Assembly: GCA_041488095.1 (NCBI GenBank) | Contig: JBGPOP010000005.1 | Coordinates: 1-64,000 of the forward strand | Direction of reading: 5' to 3' | Source of the DNA: DASYPQ01 sp041488095 | GTDB lineage: Bacteria; Planctomycetota; UBA1135; GCA-002686595 | DNA length: 64,000 nt | Shown here: piece by piece, positions 1 to 9,154 of the stretch | How positions within the stretch are numbered: the stretch's first letter is position 1 | How the letters are laid out: each line of letters opens with the position of its first letter | Notes under the pieces: model-generated | What the model was told of the DNA's origin: nothing | The model's database searches: none | Seen by the model: the letters and a program-made list of their open reading frames with translations, nothing else | Translations under genes and position numbers: made by a program

Positions 1-149
1 CGCTCCTCGATCCCAACACGGGAGCGAACCCCGACTACCGCTTCCTCCGCTTCCGGATCAGCTTCGACATCAGCGCGAACGGGGCGCCGCTCACCTTCGA
101 CACGCCGATCCCGAGCCTCGACTTCTTCCGCGTGCCGTTCAAGTTCTGA
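1..149 (+). CDS. C-terminus of a surface/secreted protein, 5' truncated by window edge
   Basis: The reading frame is open from the left edge and ends at TGA 147-149, giving 48 residues. They alternate aromatic/hydrophobic and polar residues, as in a beta-sandwich (RFLRFRISFDISANG and SLDFFRVPF). The tail resembles the last strands of the large glycine-rich lipoprotein encoded at 14545-17793, which ends with a comparable RFCVVFDRSLAAPNSVPSF segment. It is therefore probably the end of a related Ig-like/glycine-rich surface lipoprotein. That is inference from a short match; the rest of the gene lies outside the window. A GC hairpin follows the stop. Confidence 0.6.
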   Translation, partial: LLDPNTGANPDYRFLRFRISFDISANGAPLTFDTPIPSLDFFRVPFKF

Positions 150-172
150 CGGGGGCTCGCGTCTGTGGCCAG

Positions 173-197
173 GGGACCCGGCTCGAGGCCGGGTCCC
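173..197 (+). terminator. GC-rich hairpin after the truncated first gene
   Basis: A perfect 10-bp stem (173-182 with 188-197) and 5-nt loop lie 24 bases after the stop codon. There is no T tract. It fits a recurring class of U-less hairpins in this window that sit after stop codons. Confidence 0.5.
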
Positions 198-312
198 TGC
201 GTCTCGGAAGAGCCTGCGCGCCCGCGATCGGCGCGGCGCTCCCGGGCGGGTCGCCGGGAGGCGTCCCGCGACGGCGCTTCAGGCTCACCCGGCGACTTGG
301 TTCAATGCCTGC

Positions 313-2346
313 GTGCTTTCGCGCTCCCTCCGATCACGACTCCATCGCGTTCCCCGAGCGGTCTGGACCGCCCGAGGGCGCTGGTCGCGGCTCTCGGCCG
401 CGGTCGGAATCACGCTGGCTGGGGCCTGCACGCGCTTCGAGGCCGCTGCAGCGACCGTCCCGTTCAGGCTCACGCATATCCGCCCCTCGAACCCCGAGGG
501 CCTGTTCCTCAACGAGGAACTCGTCTTCTACTTCAGCGAGGAGATCGATCCGACCTCGGTGACCGGCGCCAGCGTCGAGATCCTCTCCGCCGACGGTCGC
601 CTCGCGCACGGCGCGCTGCAGGTCGAGATCGACAAGGTGCGCTTCGTCCCCGCCCCCGTCCTCGAGCGGGACCTCTCCGACGGCGGCTATCTGCCCGACA
701 CGCGTTACACCGTGACGCTCGCCGGCTTTCCGCGCCCCGAGGGCTTGCGCAGCGCAAAGGGGGCCGTGCTGGAGAAGACGCGCACCTGGTCGTTCCACAC
801 CGTGCACGTCAGCCAGCCGCGCAGCGGCCTCGTGTTCGAGGACCGGATGCAGGATCGGGTGGGCTTCCTGAGGCTCTTCCCCGCTGCGGGGGGCCAGGGC
901 GGGCTGATCGGGACGCAGGACCCGATCTACCTCGCCTGTGACAAGCCTCTCGACCCCTCGAGTGTTCGCGAGGAAGCCTTCCGGCTGCGCTCCGAGGATT
1001 CGCTCGAGGATGTCGGTGTGCGCGTGCGCGTCGTCGAGAACCACGCCGAGGCTGCGCGGCGCCCGCGTCCGGCCACGGTGCGTTCCTCGGCGTCGCCGGA
1101 GGCGTGGGAACGCGAGCGCCGAGCCTGCCTCATCGAGGTGACGCCCGAGCACGGGCTGCGAAGGTCCGGAGGCACGTGGATGATGAGCCTGATGGCGGGA
1201 GCCGCCGACCGCGACCCGCTTCTACGCGACTTCGGCGGAAAGCCGGTCCTTTGCGACGCGCCCTCATCCACCTTCCCGATCCTCGTCCGCGACGCGGCTG
1301 CCGACGCCGGGCGCCCCACGCTGCGCGAGGAGTTCACGACCACCCTTCTCCGCTCGCCCGTCGCCTTGCCCGGTTACGACGGCACCGCCTTCTGGGGTGA
1401 TACCGGTCGGGTCGAGGTGCGCTATCCCGCGGCGGCCGGCAGCGGCGCGGACGGGGCCGTCGCACTGGGTGGAAGCGAGGAGCGGACCGACGTGCAGGCG
1501 CTCTCGATCGAGCTCGTCGAAGGCGAGAGCTGCAGCCTGAGCCCGAAGCCCGGGCTCGTCGCCCTTCGTTGTCAGGGGCGCATGTCGATCCGTGGCACCT
1601 TGACTCGCGAACAGCCTGGGGATGCGCAACGGGAGACCGCCGGGGACCCGACGCTCGCGAGGTGGGCCGAACTTTCCAGGCCGGGCTCGAACAAGCCCAG
1701 CGACGAGACCTTGAGTGAGTGGCTCGCGAGGGCGAGAGCCGCCGACTGGAACTGGACCGTTCTGATCGCAGGCGGGGACCTCTCCATCGAGAAGTCGCTC
1801 TCGACCACCACTCCGCTGCTCCTCGTCGCAGGCGGCACGATCCGCGTCACGGGCTCGGTGCGCGGGACGGGAGCTGTCGGCGCAGTCTTCCTGCTCCGGT
1901 GCGGGGGCGTCGGAGTCGGCGGCGGGTTCGACATCTTTCCCCCCCCGACCACGTCCCCGGTGCTGGTGGTGGATGAGCCCCAGGGAGCCAACCCGCTGGC
2001 CAGAGCGCTTCGCTTCGCCGCGCTGTCGGGTCCGATCCCGCCGCGTGGCGAGGTGCTGCGCTGGCTGCCGCCCGAGGTCGGCGGACGCCCCGGGAGGAAG
2101 GGTCTCGAGGACCGCCCGGGATGGCGCGTCCGCTACCTGCGCGAGCTGTCCGGCTCGCCGCGCGTCGCCTCGGACCTCGCGTCGGTCGACAGTCCCCTGC
2201 TCCTCGATCCGCCTGGCCCCCTCCAGTTCCTGATCGAGCTCGAGATCGAACCCGGAGGGATCTGGGACCCGCCCTGGGTCGACTACGTGCACCTCGCCTG
2301 GGAGCAGCCCGCGCTGCGTCCGGGCTCGACCGGGAGCGAGCGCTGA
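313..2346 (+). CDS. Putative lipoprotein with bacterial Ig-like (SbsA/Big_5) domain
   Basis: 677 residues from a GTG start. The N-terminus is basic, then hydrophobic, ending in a lipobox-like LAGAC near residue 39, so it is probably an outer-membrane or surface lipoprotein. Residues about 53-150 resemble the SbsA Ig-like fold (a segment around LNEELVFYFSEEIDPTSV). Residues about 200-240 look like a second copy beginning at CDKPLDPSSV. The middle and C-terminal part is unassigned; it has strand-rich stretches and a glycine-rich patch near 520-545. The stop codon overlaps the prepilin peptidase start by one base, so the two are probably cotranscribed. The same fold recurs in the larger lipoprotein at 14545. 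Exact function is unknown; a surface structure linked to the pilus machinery is inference. The start is uncertain by some tens of codons. Confidence 0.75.
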   Translation: MLSRSLRSRLHRVPRAVWTARGRWSRLSAAVGITLAGACTRFEAAAATVPFRLTHIRPSNPEGLFLNEELVFYFSEEIDPTSVTGASVEILSADGRLAHGALQVEIDKVRFVPAPVLERDLSDGGYLPDTRYTVTLAGFPRPEGLRSAKGAVLEKTRTWSFHTVHVSQPRSGLVFEDRMQDRVGFLRLFPAAGGQGGLIGTQDPIYLACDKPLDPSSVREEAFRLRSEDSLEDVGVRVRVVENHAEAARRPRPATVRSSASPEAWERERRACLIEVTPEHGLRRSGGTWMMSLMAGAADRDPLLRDFGGKPVLCDAPSSTFPILVRDAAADAGRPTLREEFTTTLLRSPVALPGYDGTAFWGDTGRVEVRYPAAAGSGADGAVALGGSEERTDVQALSIELVEGESCSLSPKPGLVALRCQGRMSIRGTLTREQPGDAQRETAGDPTLARWAELSRPGSNKPSDETLSEWLARARAADWNWTVLIAGGDLSIEKSLSTTTPLLLVAGGTIRVTGSVRGTGAVGAVFLLRCGGVGVGGGFDIFPPPTTSPVLVVDEPQGANPLARALRFAALSGPIPPRGEVLRWLPPEVGGRPGRKGLEDRPGWRVRYLRELSGSPRVASDLASVDSPLLLDPPGPLQFLIELEIEPGGIWDPPWVDYVHLAWEQPALRPGSTGSER

Positions 2347-3290
2347 TGCACCTGGAGATACCCCTGCCTTGGTTCCAGGCTTGGTGGGCCTTCCTGGGCC
2401 TGTTCGTGGGGTCGTTCCTGAACGTCGCCATCCACCGCTTTCCACTGGAGGGGGAGAGCGTCTCGCATCCGCGGCGCTCGCGATGCCCGAGCTGCAAGAC
2501 GACGCTCACGTGGAAGGAGAACCTCCCGCTGATCTCGTGGGTGGTCCTGCGCGGGCGATGCCGGACCTGCGGATGGAGGATCCCTTGGCGCTATCCGCTG
2601 GTCGAGGTGCTGAGCGCGATCCTGTGGTGGCTCGCGGCCTCGCAATGGAACGTGGCGCAAGAGGGCTGGACCACCCAGCTCGGACTGTGCGTGATTCGCA
2701 CGGTCGTCCTCTCGGGCCTCGTCGTCGCCACGTTCGTCGACTTCGACTGCTACGAGATCCCCGACGAGGTCTCGATCGGCGGGATCGTCCTGGCTCCCCT
2801 CGCCGTCCTCCTCCTGCCGGCCCTGCACGACGACACTCGCCTCGCCCTGTGGCTGACGCCGGGAGGCCTCGCCCCGGTCTCTCATCTGGGGGCTCTGACG
2901 GGCTGCCTGGGGGGGATGCTCGCGGGGGCGGGGATGCTGTGGGGCATCGGCTGGGTCGGGGGTCGCCTCTACGGACGGGACGCGATGGGCCTCGGCGACG
3001 TCAAGCTGCTCGCCGCCGGCGGAGGCTTCCTGGGACCGGGGGGTGTCCTGTGGGCCCTGATGATCGCCTCGCTATCCGCCTCGGTGGTCGGCGTCCTCAA
3101 CCTGCTGCGCTTCTTCCTGCTGCTGCGCGCGCGGGCCCGCTCCCGCGGCCGAAGGCCGGGTCTCGGGCGGAGCCTGCAGGTGGCGCGGGTGGCGGGACGC
3201 TACGTCCCATTCGGTCCCTACCTCGCGCTGGGTATTGGAATCGTCCTGCTGTATTGGAAGGATATCAGCGGACTCCTGCGATACGGCTAG
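2346..3290 (+). CDS. pilD: Prepilin peptidase / N-methyltransferase (PilD-type A24 aspartic protease)
   Basis: 314 residues, normal for the bifunctional inner-membrane enzyme that cleaves type IV prepilins after the glycine and methylates the new N-terminal phenylalanine. The family N-terminal motif GSFLNVAIHR is followed by a cytoplasmic zinc-binding loop with two CxxC pairs (RCPSC, RCRTC). Two catalytic aspartates fit the family pattern: one in FVDFDCYEIPDE and one in GLGDVKLL. About eight hydrophobic segments are visible. ATG 2346 overlaps the preceding TGA. The longer open frame upstream is out of character with the family, so this ATG is preferred. Likely substrates are the two prepilins at 10616 and 11694. 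Confidence 0.95.
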   Translation: MHLEIPLPWFQAWWAFLGLFVGSFLNVAIHRFPLEGESVSHPRRSRCPSCKTTLTWKENLPLISWVVLRGRCRTCGWRIPWRYPLVEVLSAILWWLAASQWNVAQEGWTTQLGLCVIRTVVLSGLVVATFVDFDCYEIPDEVSIGGIVLAPLAVLLLPALHDDTRLALWLTPGGLAPVSHLGALTGCLGGMLAGAGMLWGIGWVGGRLYGRDAMGLGDVKLLAAGGGFLGPGGVLWALMIASLSASVVGVLNLLRFFLLLRARARSRGRRPGLGRSLQVARVAGRYVPFGPYLALGIGIVLLYWKDISGLLRYG

Positions 3291-3376
3291 CCGTGAAGCC
3301 CATGAGCCGCCGCAGGGACGCAAGGAAGCGCTCGCGCGGAGCACACCGCGCCCAACATGAGGGGACCTCGGACTCG

Positions 3377-4051
3377 ATGAAGGTGAAGAGCTTGTCCCGG
3401 CTTTCGATCGCCGGATGGTTGTTGCTGTCGCTCGTCCAGACCGGTTGCGTCAGCAGCCGCGGCTACCAACAGGCGATGGACGAGAAGGAAGCGGAGATCC
3501 GCGGCCTGCGCGAGGAACGCGCCGCGCTCAAGGCCCAGATCCAGAGGCAGAAGAGCGATTTCGACACGGCGCGCGGCGAGGTCGTGGAGGCGAGCGCGAA
3601 GACCGCCGAGTCGGCCGCGCCATCCGAGACGAAGTTCCCCGAGCTCGACAGCATGGGCATCAGCTACGGGATGCGCGACGGAAACATGGTGATCTCGATC
3701 CCCTCGTCGATCACCTTTCCGTCGGGGCAGGCCACCTTGTCGAAGGACGGACAGAAGGCTCTCAAGGAAGTCGCGTCGACGCTGAAGAAGCAGTACGTCG
3801 GGGCCAAGTACGCGATCGAGGGGCACACCGACACCGACCCGATCAAGAAGTCGAAGTTCACCTCGAACCGCGAGCTGTCGATCTCTCGCGCGATGGCGGT
3901 GCTCACCTATCTGGTCGAGGAGTGCGGTATCAAGGACGACCAGTGCATCGTCGCCGGCCACGGGCAGTACGATCCGGTCTCGCCCAACAAGGGAGATGCG
4001 GAGAAGGCCAAGAACCGTCGTGTCGAGATCGTCGTGCACCAGGCACATTGA
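3377..4051 (+). CDS. OmpA-family peptidoglycan-associated lipoprotein
   Basis: 224 residues. The signal peptide ends in lipobox VQTGC with Cys about residue 24. A charged, coiled-coil-like segment rich in Glu, Arg and Lys follows (about residues 35-65). The C-terminal OmpA domain occupies roughly residues 95-224. It is recognised by ITFPSGQATLSKDGQKAL, the EGHTDTDPI loop, NRELSISRAMAV, GHGQYDP and the terminal KNRRVEIVV; the latter contains the conserved Asn-Arg-Arg that contacts diaminopimelate in OmpA/Pal proteins. It should tether the outer membrane to peptidoglycan. I chose ATG 3377 because it begins exactly at the signal peptide and has a GAGGGGAC sequence upstream. A very strong hairpin follows. 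Confidence 0.9.
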   Translation: MKVKSLSRLSIAGWLLLSLVQTGCVSSRGYQQAMDEKEAEIRGLREERAALKAQIQRQKSDFDTARGEVVEASAKTAESAAPSETKFPELDSMGISYGMRDGNMVISIPSSITFPSGQATLSKDGQKALKEVASTLKKQYVGAKYAIEGHTDTDPIKKSKFTSNRELSISRAMAVLTYLVEECGIKDDQCIVAGHGQYDPVSPNKGDAEKAKNRRVEIVVHQAH

Positions 4052-4079
4052 CCGAGACCTAGAGCGCTAGTCCGCCCCC

Positions 4080-4127
4080 GAACTCCGCGTTCGCCCCGCC
4101 GTCCGCGGCGGGGCGAACGCGGAGTTC
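4080..4127. terminator. Bidirectional terminator, 21-bp perfect stem
   Basis: A perfect 21-bp inverted repeat (4080-4100 with 4107-4127) with a 6-nt loop separates the convergent OmpA-lipoprotein and EF-G-like genes. No long T tract is present on either side. Its position between two converging stops supports a shared terminator. Confidence 0.85.
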
Positions 4128-4149
4128 AAGTAGGACTCGCGGCGGGCGC

Positions 4150-6168
4150 CTACTCCTCTTCCGCGTGCTTCTTCCCGAACTGCGCGAGCACCTTCTGCTG
4201 CTCCACGGGTGGCACTTGCGCGTAGTGCGAAAGCTTCATCGTGTAGCTCCCCTCGCCCGCGGTCTGCGACTTCAGATCGCGGTGGTAGGTCTGCACGGTC
4301 GCCAGGGGCACCTGCGCCTTGATGATCGTCACCGCGCCGTCGGCCTCGTTGCCCTGGTCGATCACGTGACCGCGGCGGTGGCTGGTGAGGTCGGAGAAGA
4401 TCGTCCCGGCCGCGTGGGTCGGTGCACGGATCTCGACCTCCATGATCGGTTCGAGGAGGACCGGATGGCCCTTCACGAAGCCGTCGCGAAAGGCGCGCGC
4501 TCCGGCGATCTTGAAGCTGGCTTCGTCGGAGTCGACCTCGTGGAACTTGCCGTCGTAAAGCTCGACCTCGAGGTCGACCACCTGGCTGTGCGTCAGGACG
4601 CCCTGCCCGAGCATCTCGCGGATCCCCTTTTCCACGGCTGGGATCAGGTTGCGCGGGATCGAGCCTCCCACGACCCCGTCGGTGAACACGAAGCCAGTGC
4701 CCTGCGGCTGCGGCCGAACGCGCAGGAAGCACTCGCCGAACTGGCCGCGCCCGCCGGTCTGCTTCTTGTGACGGTGGTGGCCCTCGGCCGGCTTGGTGAT
4801 CGTCTCTCGGTAGGCGATCCGCGGCGTGTGCGTGGTGACCTCGACGCCGAAGCGGCGCTTGAGGCGGGCCTCGACCACCTGCAAGTGGAGGTCGCTCATG
4901 CCGCGGACGATCATCTCGTGCGTCTCGGGCACGTGCTCGACCTTGAAGGTCGGGTCCTCGGCCTCGATCTTGTGCAACGCCTCGCCGATCTTCTGCTCGT
5001 CGGCGCGGGTCTTGGGCTGGACAGCGACCGCAACGATCGGCGCGGGGGGGAGGGGAATCAGGACGCGCGGGACCTGCCTGCCCGCCGCGGTGAAGGTCTC
5101 GTAGAGCGCGATCGTCTCGACCTTGGAAAACGCCGCGATCTCGCCCGGGCCGGCGGCGTCGAGGGGCTCGCGCTTCTTGCCGACCAAGCGGAACAGGCCC
5201 CCCAACTTCTCGCCCTTTTCCGTCGAGCGCGGCCCGGCGACCTGGCTCGTCGCAGAGAGGGTCCCGCGCAGCACGCGCGCCAGGCACACCTTGCCCACGT
5301 GCGGGTCGGACTTGACGTTGAACACGACCGCGAGCAGTTCGCCCGCAGGATCAGGGACAATGGCTGACCCGCCCTCCTCGCGGAAGGGAACCGCGTCTGC
5401 GCCGGGCCCGAACTGCTCGAAAAAGTCGAGGACCTCGGGCACTCCCAGCCCGCTCTCCGGATTGCACACGAGGATCGGAACGAGCGAGCCGGTGGAGAGC
5501 GCCTTGGGGAGGAGCTTCCTCAGCGCTTCTTCGTCCAGCGCCTGGGTCTCCAGGTAGCGGTTCAGCAGGTCCTCGTCGTCGCAGGCGTCCATCACCTGAT
5601 CGAGGAGCGCCTGTCGCCAGGGGCTCTCGGGATCCTGGAGCGTCCGCCGCACGCCCGAGAAGCTCGGGCCCGAGTGATCGGGCAGCAGGAACGGAACCGC
5701 GGAATTGCCGAGCGCGGCGTGCAGGGCCTCGACCGTCTCCTCGAAGTCGGCGTTCTCGCCATCGAGGTGGGTCAGGATGATCGCGCGCGCGCGACCGAGT
5801 TCCCGCGCGGCCTCCATCTTCCTGCGCAGGTTGTAGCTGACCGCGGAGGCGCAGCTCACCACGCCCGCAACGAGGTCGGCGCTGAAGAGCGCACCCCCGG
5901 TCTCGGCCACGAACTCCGGGTAGCCGGGGGTGTCCAGGAACGTCCACTGCTTGCCGTGCCAGGACGCCGAGACCGCCGCGAGCTGCAGGGTATGGCCCTT
6001 CTCCTGCTCCTCGGGCTCGGTGTCGCAGATGCTGGTCTTCTCCGCGACGGAGCCCTTGCGCGGCGAGGCGCCGACGAGATGCGCCAGGGCGTCGACCAGC
6101 GTCGTCTTGCCCGAGGAGGGGTGGCCGACGAAGGCGATGTTGCGGGTGTTCTGAGGGGCGGTGGTCAT
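4150..6168 (-). CDS. Elongation factor G-like GTPase (EF-G2 type)
   Basis: 672 residues, slightly shorter than canonical EF-G (about 700). The GTPase domain has G1 GHPSSGKTT (residues about 15-23) and G3 DTPGYPEF. The G4 box reads THLD instead of NKxD, so guanine recognition is degenerate. Translation-factor domains II-V follow, including a domain IV segment with RGQFGECFLRV and a domain V with GHVIDQGNE. Such proteins are commonly found besides a true EF-G and their role is usually unproven (ribosome rescue, translocation under stress or regulation). It is divergent from pilT and ends against a convergent terminator. Upstream on the minus strand, TAGGAT around 6238-6233 could be a -10 box. 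Confidence 0.9.
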   Translation of the reverse strand: MTTAPQNTRNIAFVGHPSSGKTTLVDALAHLVGASPRKGSVAEKTSICDTEPEEQEKGHTLQLAAVSASWHGKQWTFLDTPGYPEFVAETGGALFSADLVAGVVSCASAVSYNLRRKMEAARELGRARAIILTHLDGENADFEETVEALHAALGNSAVPFLLPDHSGPSFSGVRRTLQDPESPWRQALLDQVMDACDDEDLLNRYLETQALDEEALRKLLPKALSTGSLVPILVCNPESGLGVPEVLDFFEQFGPGADAVPFREEGGSAIVPDPAGELLAVVFNVKSDPHVGKVCLARVLRGTLSATSQVAGPRSTEKGEKLGGLFRLVGKKREPLDAAGPGEIAAFSKVETIALYETFTAAGRQVPRVLIPLPPAPIVAVAVQPKTRADEQKIGEALHKIEAEDPTFKVEHVPETHEMIVRGMSDLHLQVVEARLKRRFGVEVTTHTPRIAYRETITKPAEGHHRHKKQTGGRGQFGECFLRVRPQPQGTGFVFTDGVVGGSIPRNLIPAVEKGIREMLGQGVLTHSQVVDLEVELYDGKFHEVDSDEASFKIAGARAFRDGFVKGHPVLLEPIMEVEIRAPTHAAGTIFSDLTSHRRGHVIDQGNEADGAVTIIKAQVPLATVQTYHRDLKSQTAGEGSYTMKLSHYAQVPPVEQQKVLAQFGKKHAEEE

Positions 6169-6357
6169 CGGGGCTTCTGGCAGCGGGGGGGCGGTGCGGC
6201 TCCCGGATCGGAGATGGATCGAGGGCGGAGCATCCTAACGATCCCGGCCGGGTCGGCGGAAGGGCGGGGAGGGGTCGGATCGGGCTCCGCGCTCCAGTCC
6301 AGTCGCCGACCCGACCGATGAGGAAGCACCCCGTTTTCCCTCGAGAAGGACGCACCC

Positions 6358-7422
6358 ATGATCACCATGGAAGAGCTCCTGGCGCTACTCGTGCGCCAGG
6401 GTGGTTCGGACCTGCACATTTCCGTCGGCACGCCGCCCCGGATCCGCATCGACGGCGAGCTCCTGCCCGTGGAGCACCCGCCGCTCAATCCGGACGAGGC
6501 GCGGCGCCTTTCGACCAGCGTCCTGACCTCCGACCAGATCGCCAAGCTCGACCGCGAGCTCGAGCTGGACTGCTCGTTCGGCCTCGAAGGGAGCGGGCGC
6601 TTCCGTGCCAACGTGTTCTACCAGCGCGGGTCGGTGTGCGCGGTCATGCGTGCGATCCCCTACCAGATCCCCGATTTCGATCGCCTCGGGCTGCCCAAGA
6701 GCGTGTGCGAGAGGATCTGCAACACCCACTCGGGGCTGGTCCTGGTCACGGGTGTCACGGGCTCGGGCAAGTCGACCACCCTGGCGGCCATGATCGATTA
6801 CATCAACAAGAACCAGAACGGTCACATCGTCACGATCGAGGACCCGGTCGAGTTCACGCACCGCCACCAGCGCTGCCTCGTCACGCAGCGCGAGGTCGGC
6901 TCGGACACCAAGGGCTTCAGCGCCGCGCTGCGCAGCGTGCTACGCCAGGACCCCGATTACGTGCTCGTGGGCGAATTGCGCGACCACGAGACGATCGAGG
7001 CCGCGTTGACGCTCGCGGAGACGGGGCACCTGACGCTCGGCACGCTGCACACCTCGGACGCGGTGCAGACGGTCAACCGGATCATCGACGTGTTCCCCAG
7101 CCACCAGCAGGCGCAGGTGCGCACGCAGCTCTCCTTCACGCTCGAGGCGGTCTTCTGCCAGCAGCTCCTGCCGATGCAGGCTGGCCGCGGAAGATGCCTG
7201 GCGGCCGAGATCATGTTGGCGACCCCTGCGATCCGCGCCCTGATCCGGGACGGGAAGGGCCACCAGATCTACTCGCACATCCAGACCGGCGGCAAGATGC
7301 AGATGCGGACCATGGCGCAGTCGCTCTCCGACCTCGTGCTGGGCGGCAAGATCAGCGTCGACATCGCCGAGCACTACATCGGCGATCCCTCTGAGTTGCG
7401 GACGCTGGTCCGGGCGGCCTGA
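6358..7422 (+). CDS. pilT: Type IV pilus retraction ATPase PilT
   Basis: 354 residues, typical for PilT. The N-terminal domain contains GSDLHISVGTPPRIRIDGEL, the usual PilT opening. Walker A is GVTGSGKST at residues 132-140, followed by an Asp box IEDPVEF and Walker B in VLVGELRD. His-box residues HTSDAVQTVNRIIDVFP follow. PilT hydrolyses ATP to depolymerise pilin and drive twitching and DNA uptake. The TGA overlaps the ATG of pilB (7420-7424), so the two ATPases are translationally coupled. A minor variation is GELRDHETIEAAL where many PilT proteins have GEMRD. PilU is an alternative paralog but the length and N-terminus fit PilT. Confidence 0.95.
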   Translation: MITMEELLALLVRQGGSDLHISVGTPPRIRIDGELLPVEHPPLNPDEARRLSTSVLTSDQIAKLDRELELDCSFGLEGSGRFRANVFYQRGSVCAVMRAIPYQIPDFDRLGLPKSVCERICNTHSGLVLVTGVTGSGKSTTLAAMIDYINKNQNGHIVTIEDPVEFTHRHQRCLVTQREVGSDTKGFSAALRSVLRQDPDYVLVGELRDHETIEAALTLAETGHLTLGTLHTSDAVQTVNRIIDVFPSHQQAQVRTQLSFTLEAVFCQQLLPMQAGRGRCLAAEIMLATPAIRALIRDGKGHQIYSHIQTGGKMQMRTMAQSLSDLVLGGKISVDIAEHYIGDPSELRTLVRAA

Positions 7423-9137
7423 TGGTCCGAGTCTCGGGCAAGATCCGCCGCCTGCTCCTCGACGCAAGCCTCGTCACCGAGGCGGACTGGAACGGGGCGC
7501 GCGAGAAGGGCGGCAGCGTGCTCGAGACGCTCATCTCCTCCGGCGTCCTGGAGGAGGACAAGCTCCTGGAGGCGCTGGGGATCGCAGCCGGCGTTCCCCC
7601 GATCGACGTCTCGCGCATCACCCCGGATCCCGCCGCCCTCGAAGTTCTGCCCCTGGAGACCTGCCAGGAGCACACGATCCTGCCCATCGCGAAGAACGGG
7701 GGAGAGCTGACGCTCGCGGTCAGCGACCCCTTCGACGTCCTGCTGCTCGACGACATCAAGCGCCGCGCCGGATGCCAGATCCGGCAGGTGCTCTCCAACC
7801 CGGTCGCGATCAAGCGCGCCATGGAGCGCGTCTTCCAGACCAACGCCAAGCAGGTCGAAAACCTGCTGGATCAGGTCAAGATCGGCGGCGACCTGGAGGT
7901 CAAGGTCGACAGCAAGGCCGACGATCTCGACCTGGCCGGCTCGACCACGGGCGATGACGCTCCGGCGGTGAAGCTGATCAACCTGATCCTCTTGCGCGCG
8001 CTCAAGGAGAAGGCCAGCGACATCCACGTGGAGCCGGGGGACAAGGCGCTGCGCGTGCGGTACCGCATCGACGGCGCGATGAAGGTCGTGATGAGCCCGC
8101 CCAAGATCATGCTCAACGCGTTGATCTCGCGCCTCAAGATCCTGGCGCAGCTGGACATCGCCGAGCGCTTCACGCCCCAGGACGGCAAGTTCCAGATCCG
8201 CTACGAAGGCCGCACGATCGACTTCCGTCTCTCGGTGCTCCCCGTCGTCGGCGGCGAGAAGGCGGTCATGCGCATCCTCGACCAGGGCAGCCTGGCGCTG
8301 AAGCTCGACGGAATGGGCTACGAGCCGAGCTCGCTGGAGGCCATTCGCAAGGCCATCACCGCGCCCTACGGGATGATGCTGGTCACGGGCCCCACGGGCT
8401 CGGGCAAGTCGACCACGCTGTACTCGTGCGTCGCCGAGGTCGCGACGATCGACATCAACGTCGTCACCGTCGAGGACCCGGTCGAATACCGCATGGACGG
8501 CGTCAACCAGGTGCCCGTGAACCCCAAGCGTGGCCTGACCTTCTCGCTGGCCTTGCGCTCGATCCTGCGCCAGGACCCGGACGTGATCCTGGTGGGGGAG
8601 ATCCGCGACACGGAGACCGCCGACATCGCGATCAAGGCCGCCCTGACCGGCCACCTCGTTCTCTCGACCCTGCACACCAACGACGCTGCGAGCACGATCA
8701 CGCGTCTCGTCGACATGGGTGTCGACCCCTACCTGGTCTCGAGCTCACTCCTGTGCATCGGCGCTCAGCGCCTGGCGCGGAAGCTGTGCGAGAGCTGCCG
8801 TGTGCCGATCGAGCTGCCCCGGGCGGAGCTCCTCTCGGTGGGCTTCGCGCAGGCCTCTCTCGAGGGCCTGACGCTCTTCCAGCCCAGTCCCAGGGGCTGC
8901 GGACGGTGCAACGGCGGGTACCGCGGACGCTTCGCGATCCTCGAGACCCTCTATCTGGGAGACACACTCAAGCGCATGGTCGTCGAGCGCCGATCCGTAG
9001 CGGACCTGAAAGCCGAGGCCATGCGGCAGGGAATGTTGACCCTGCGACAGGTCGGTTTGCTCAACGCGGCGCGTGGCCGGACGTCCCTGGAGGAAGTCCT
9101 GCGCGTGACCATGGAAGACGACCAGATCAAGGCCTGA
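7422..9137 (+). CDS. pilB: Type IV pilus assembly / type II secretion ATPase (PilB/GspE)
   Basis: 571 residues. An N-terminal MshEN/GspE_N-like domain (about residues 1-150) precedes the motor domain. The motor has Walker A GPTGSGKST (about 323-331), Asp box VEDPVEYRMDGV, Walker B VGEIRDTETA and the His box HTNDAASTITRL. A tetracysteine zinc motif (two CxxC pairs, CESC and CGRC) lies about residues 453-494, as in PilB and GspE. This is the extension motor for pilin polymerisation, located at the cytoplasmic face of the inner membrane. It sits between pilT and pilC, the usual order. The pilC GTG follows 17 bases after the stop. Confidence 0.95.
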   Translation: MVRVSGKIRRLLLDASLVTEADWNGAREKGGSVLETLISSGVLEEDKLLEALGIAAGVPPIDVSRITPDPAALEVLPLETCQEHTILPIAKNGGELTLAVSDPFDVLLLDDIKRRAGCQIRQVLSNPVAIKRAMERVFQTNAKQVENLLDQVKIGGDLEVKVDSKADDLDLAGSTTGDDAPAVKLINLILLRALKEKASDIHVEPGDKALRVRYRIDGAMKVVMSPPKIMLNALISRLKILAQLDIAERFTPQDGKFQIRYEGRTIDFRLSVLPVVGGEKAVMRILDQGSLALKLDGMGYEPSSLEAIRKAITAPYGMMLVTGPTGSGKSTTLYSCVAEVATIDINVVTVEDPVEYRMDGVNQVPVNPKRGLTFSLALRSILRQDPDVILVGEIRDTETADIAIKAALTGHLVLSTLHTNDAASTITRLVDMGVDPYLVSSSLLCIGAQRLARKLCESCRVPIELPRAELLSVGFAQASLEGLTLFQPSPRGCGRCNGGYRGRFAILETLYLGDTLKRMVVERRSVADLKAEAMRQGMLTLRQVGLLNAARGRTSLEEVLRVTMEDDQIKA

Positions 9138-9154
9138 CCGCACCGGAGCGACAC

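Noticed and set aside
165..941. Long open frames overlapping the 313 lipoprotein in other frames
   Set aside because: High-GC shadow frames, rich in Arg/Ala/Pro/Gly with no domains.
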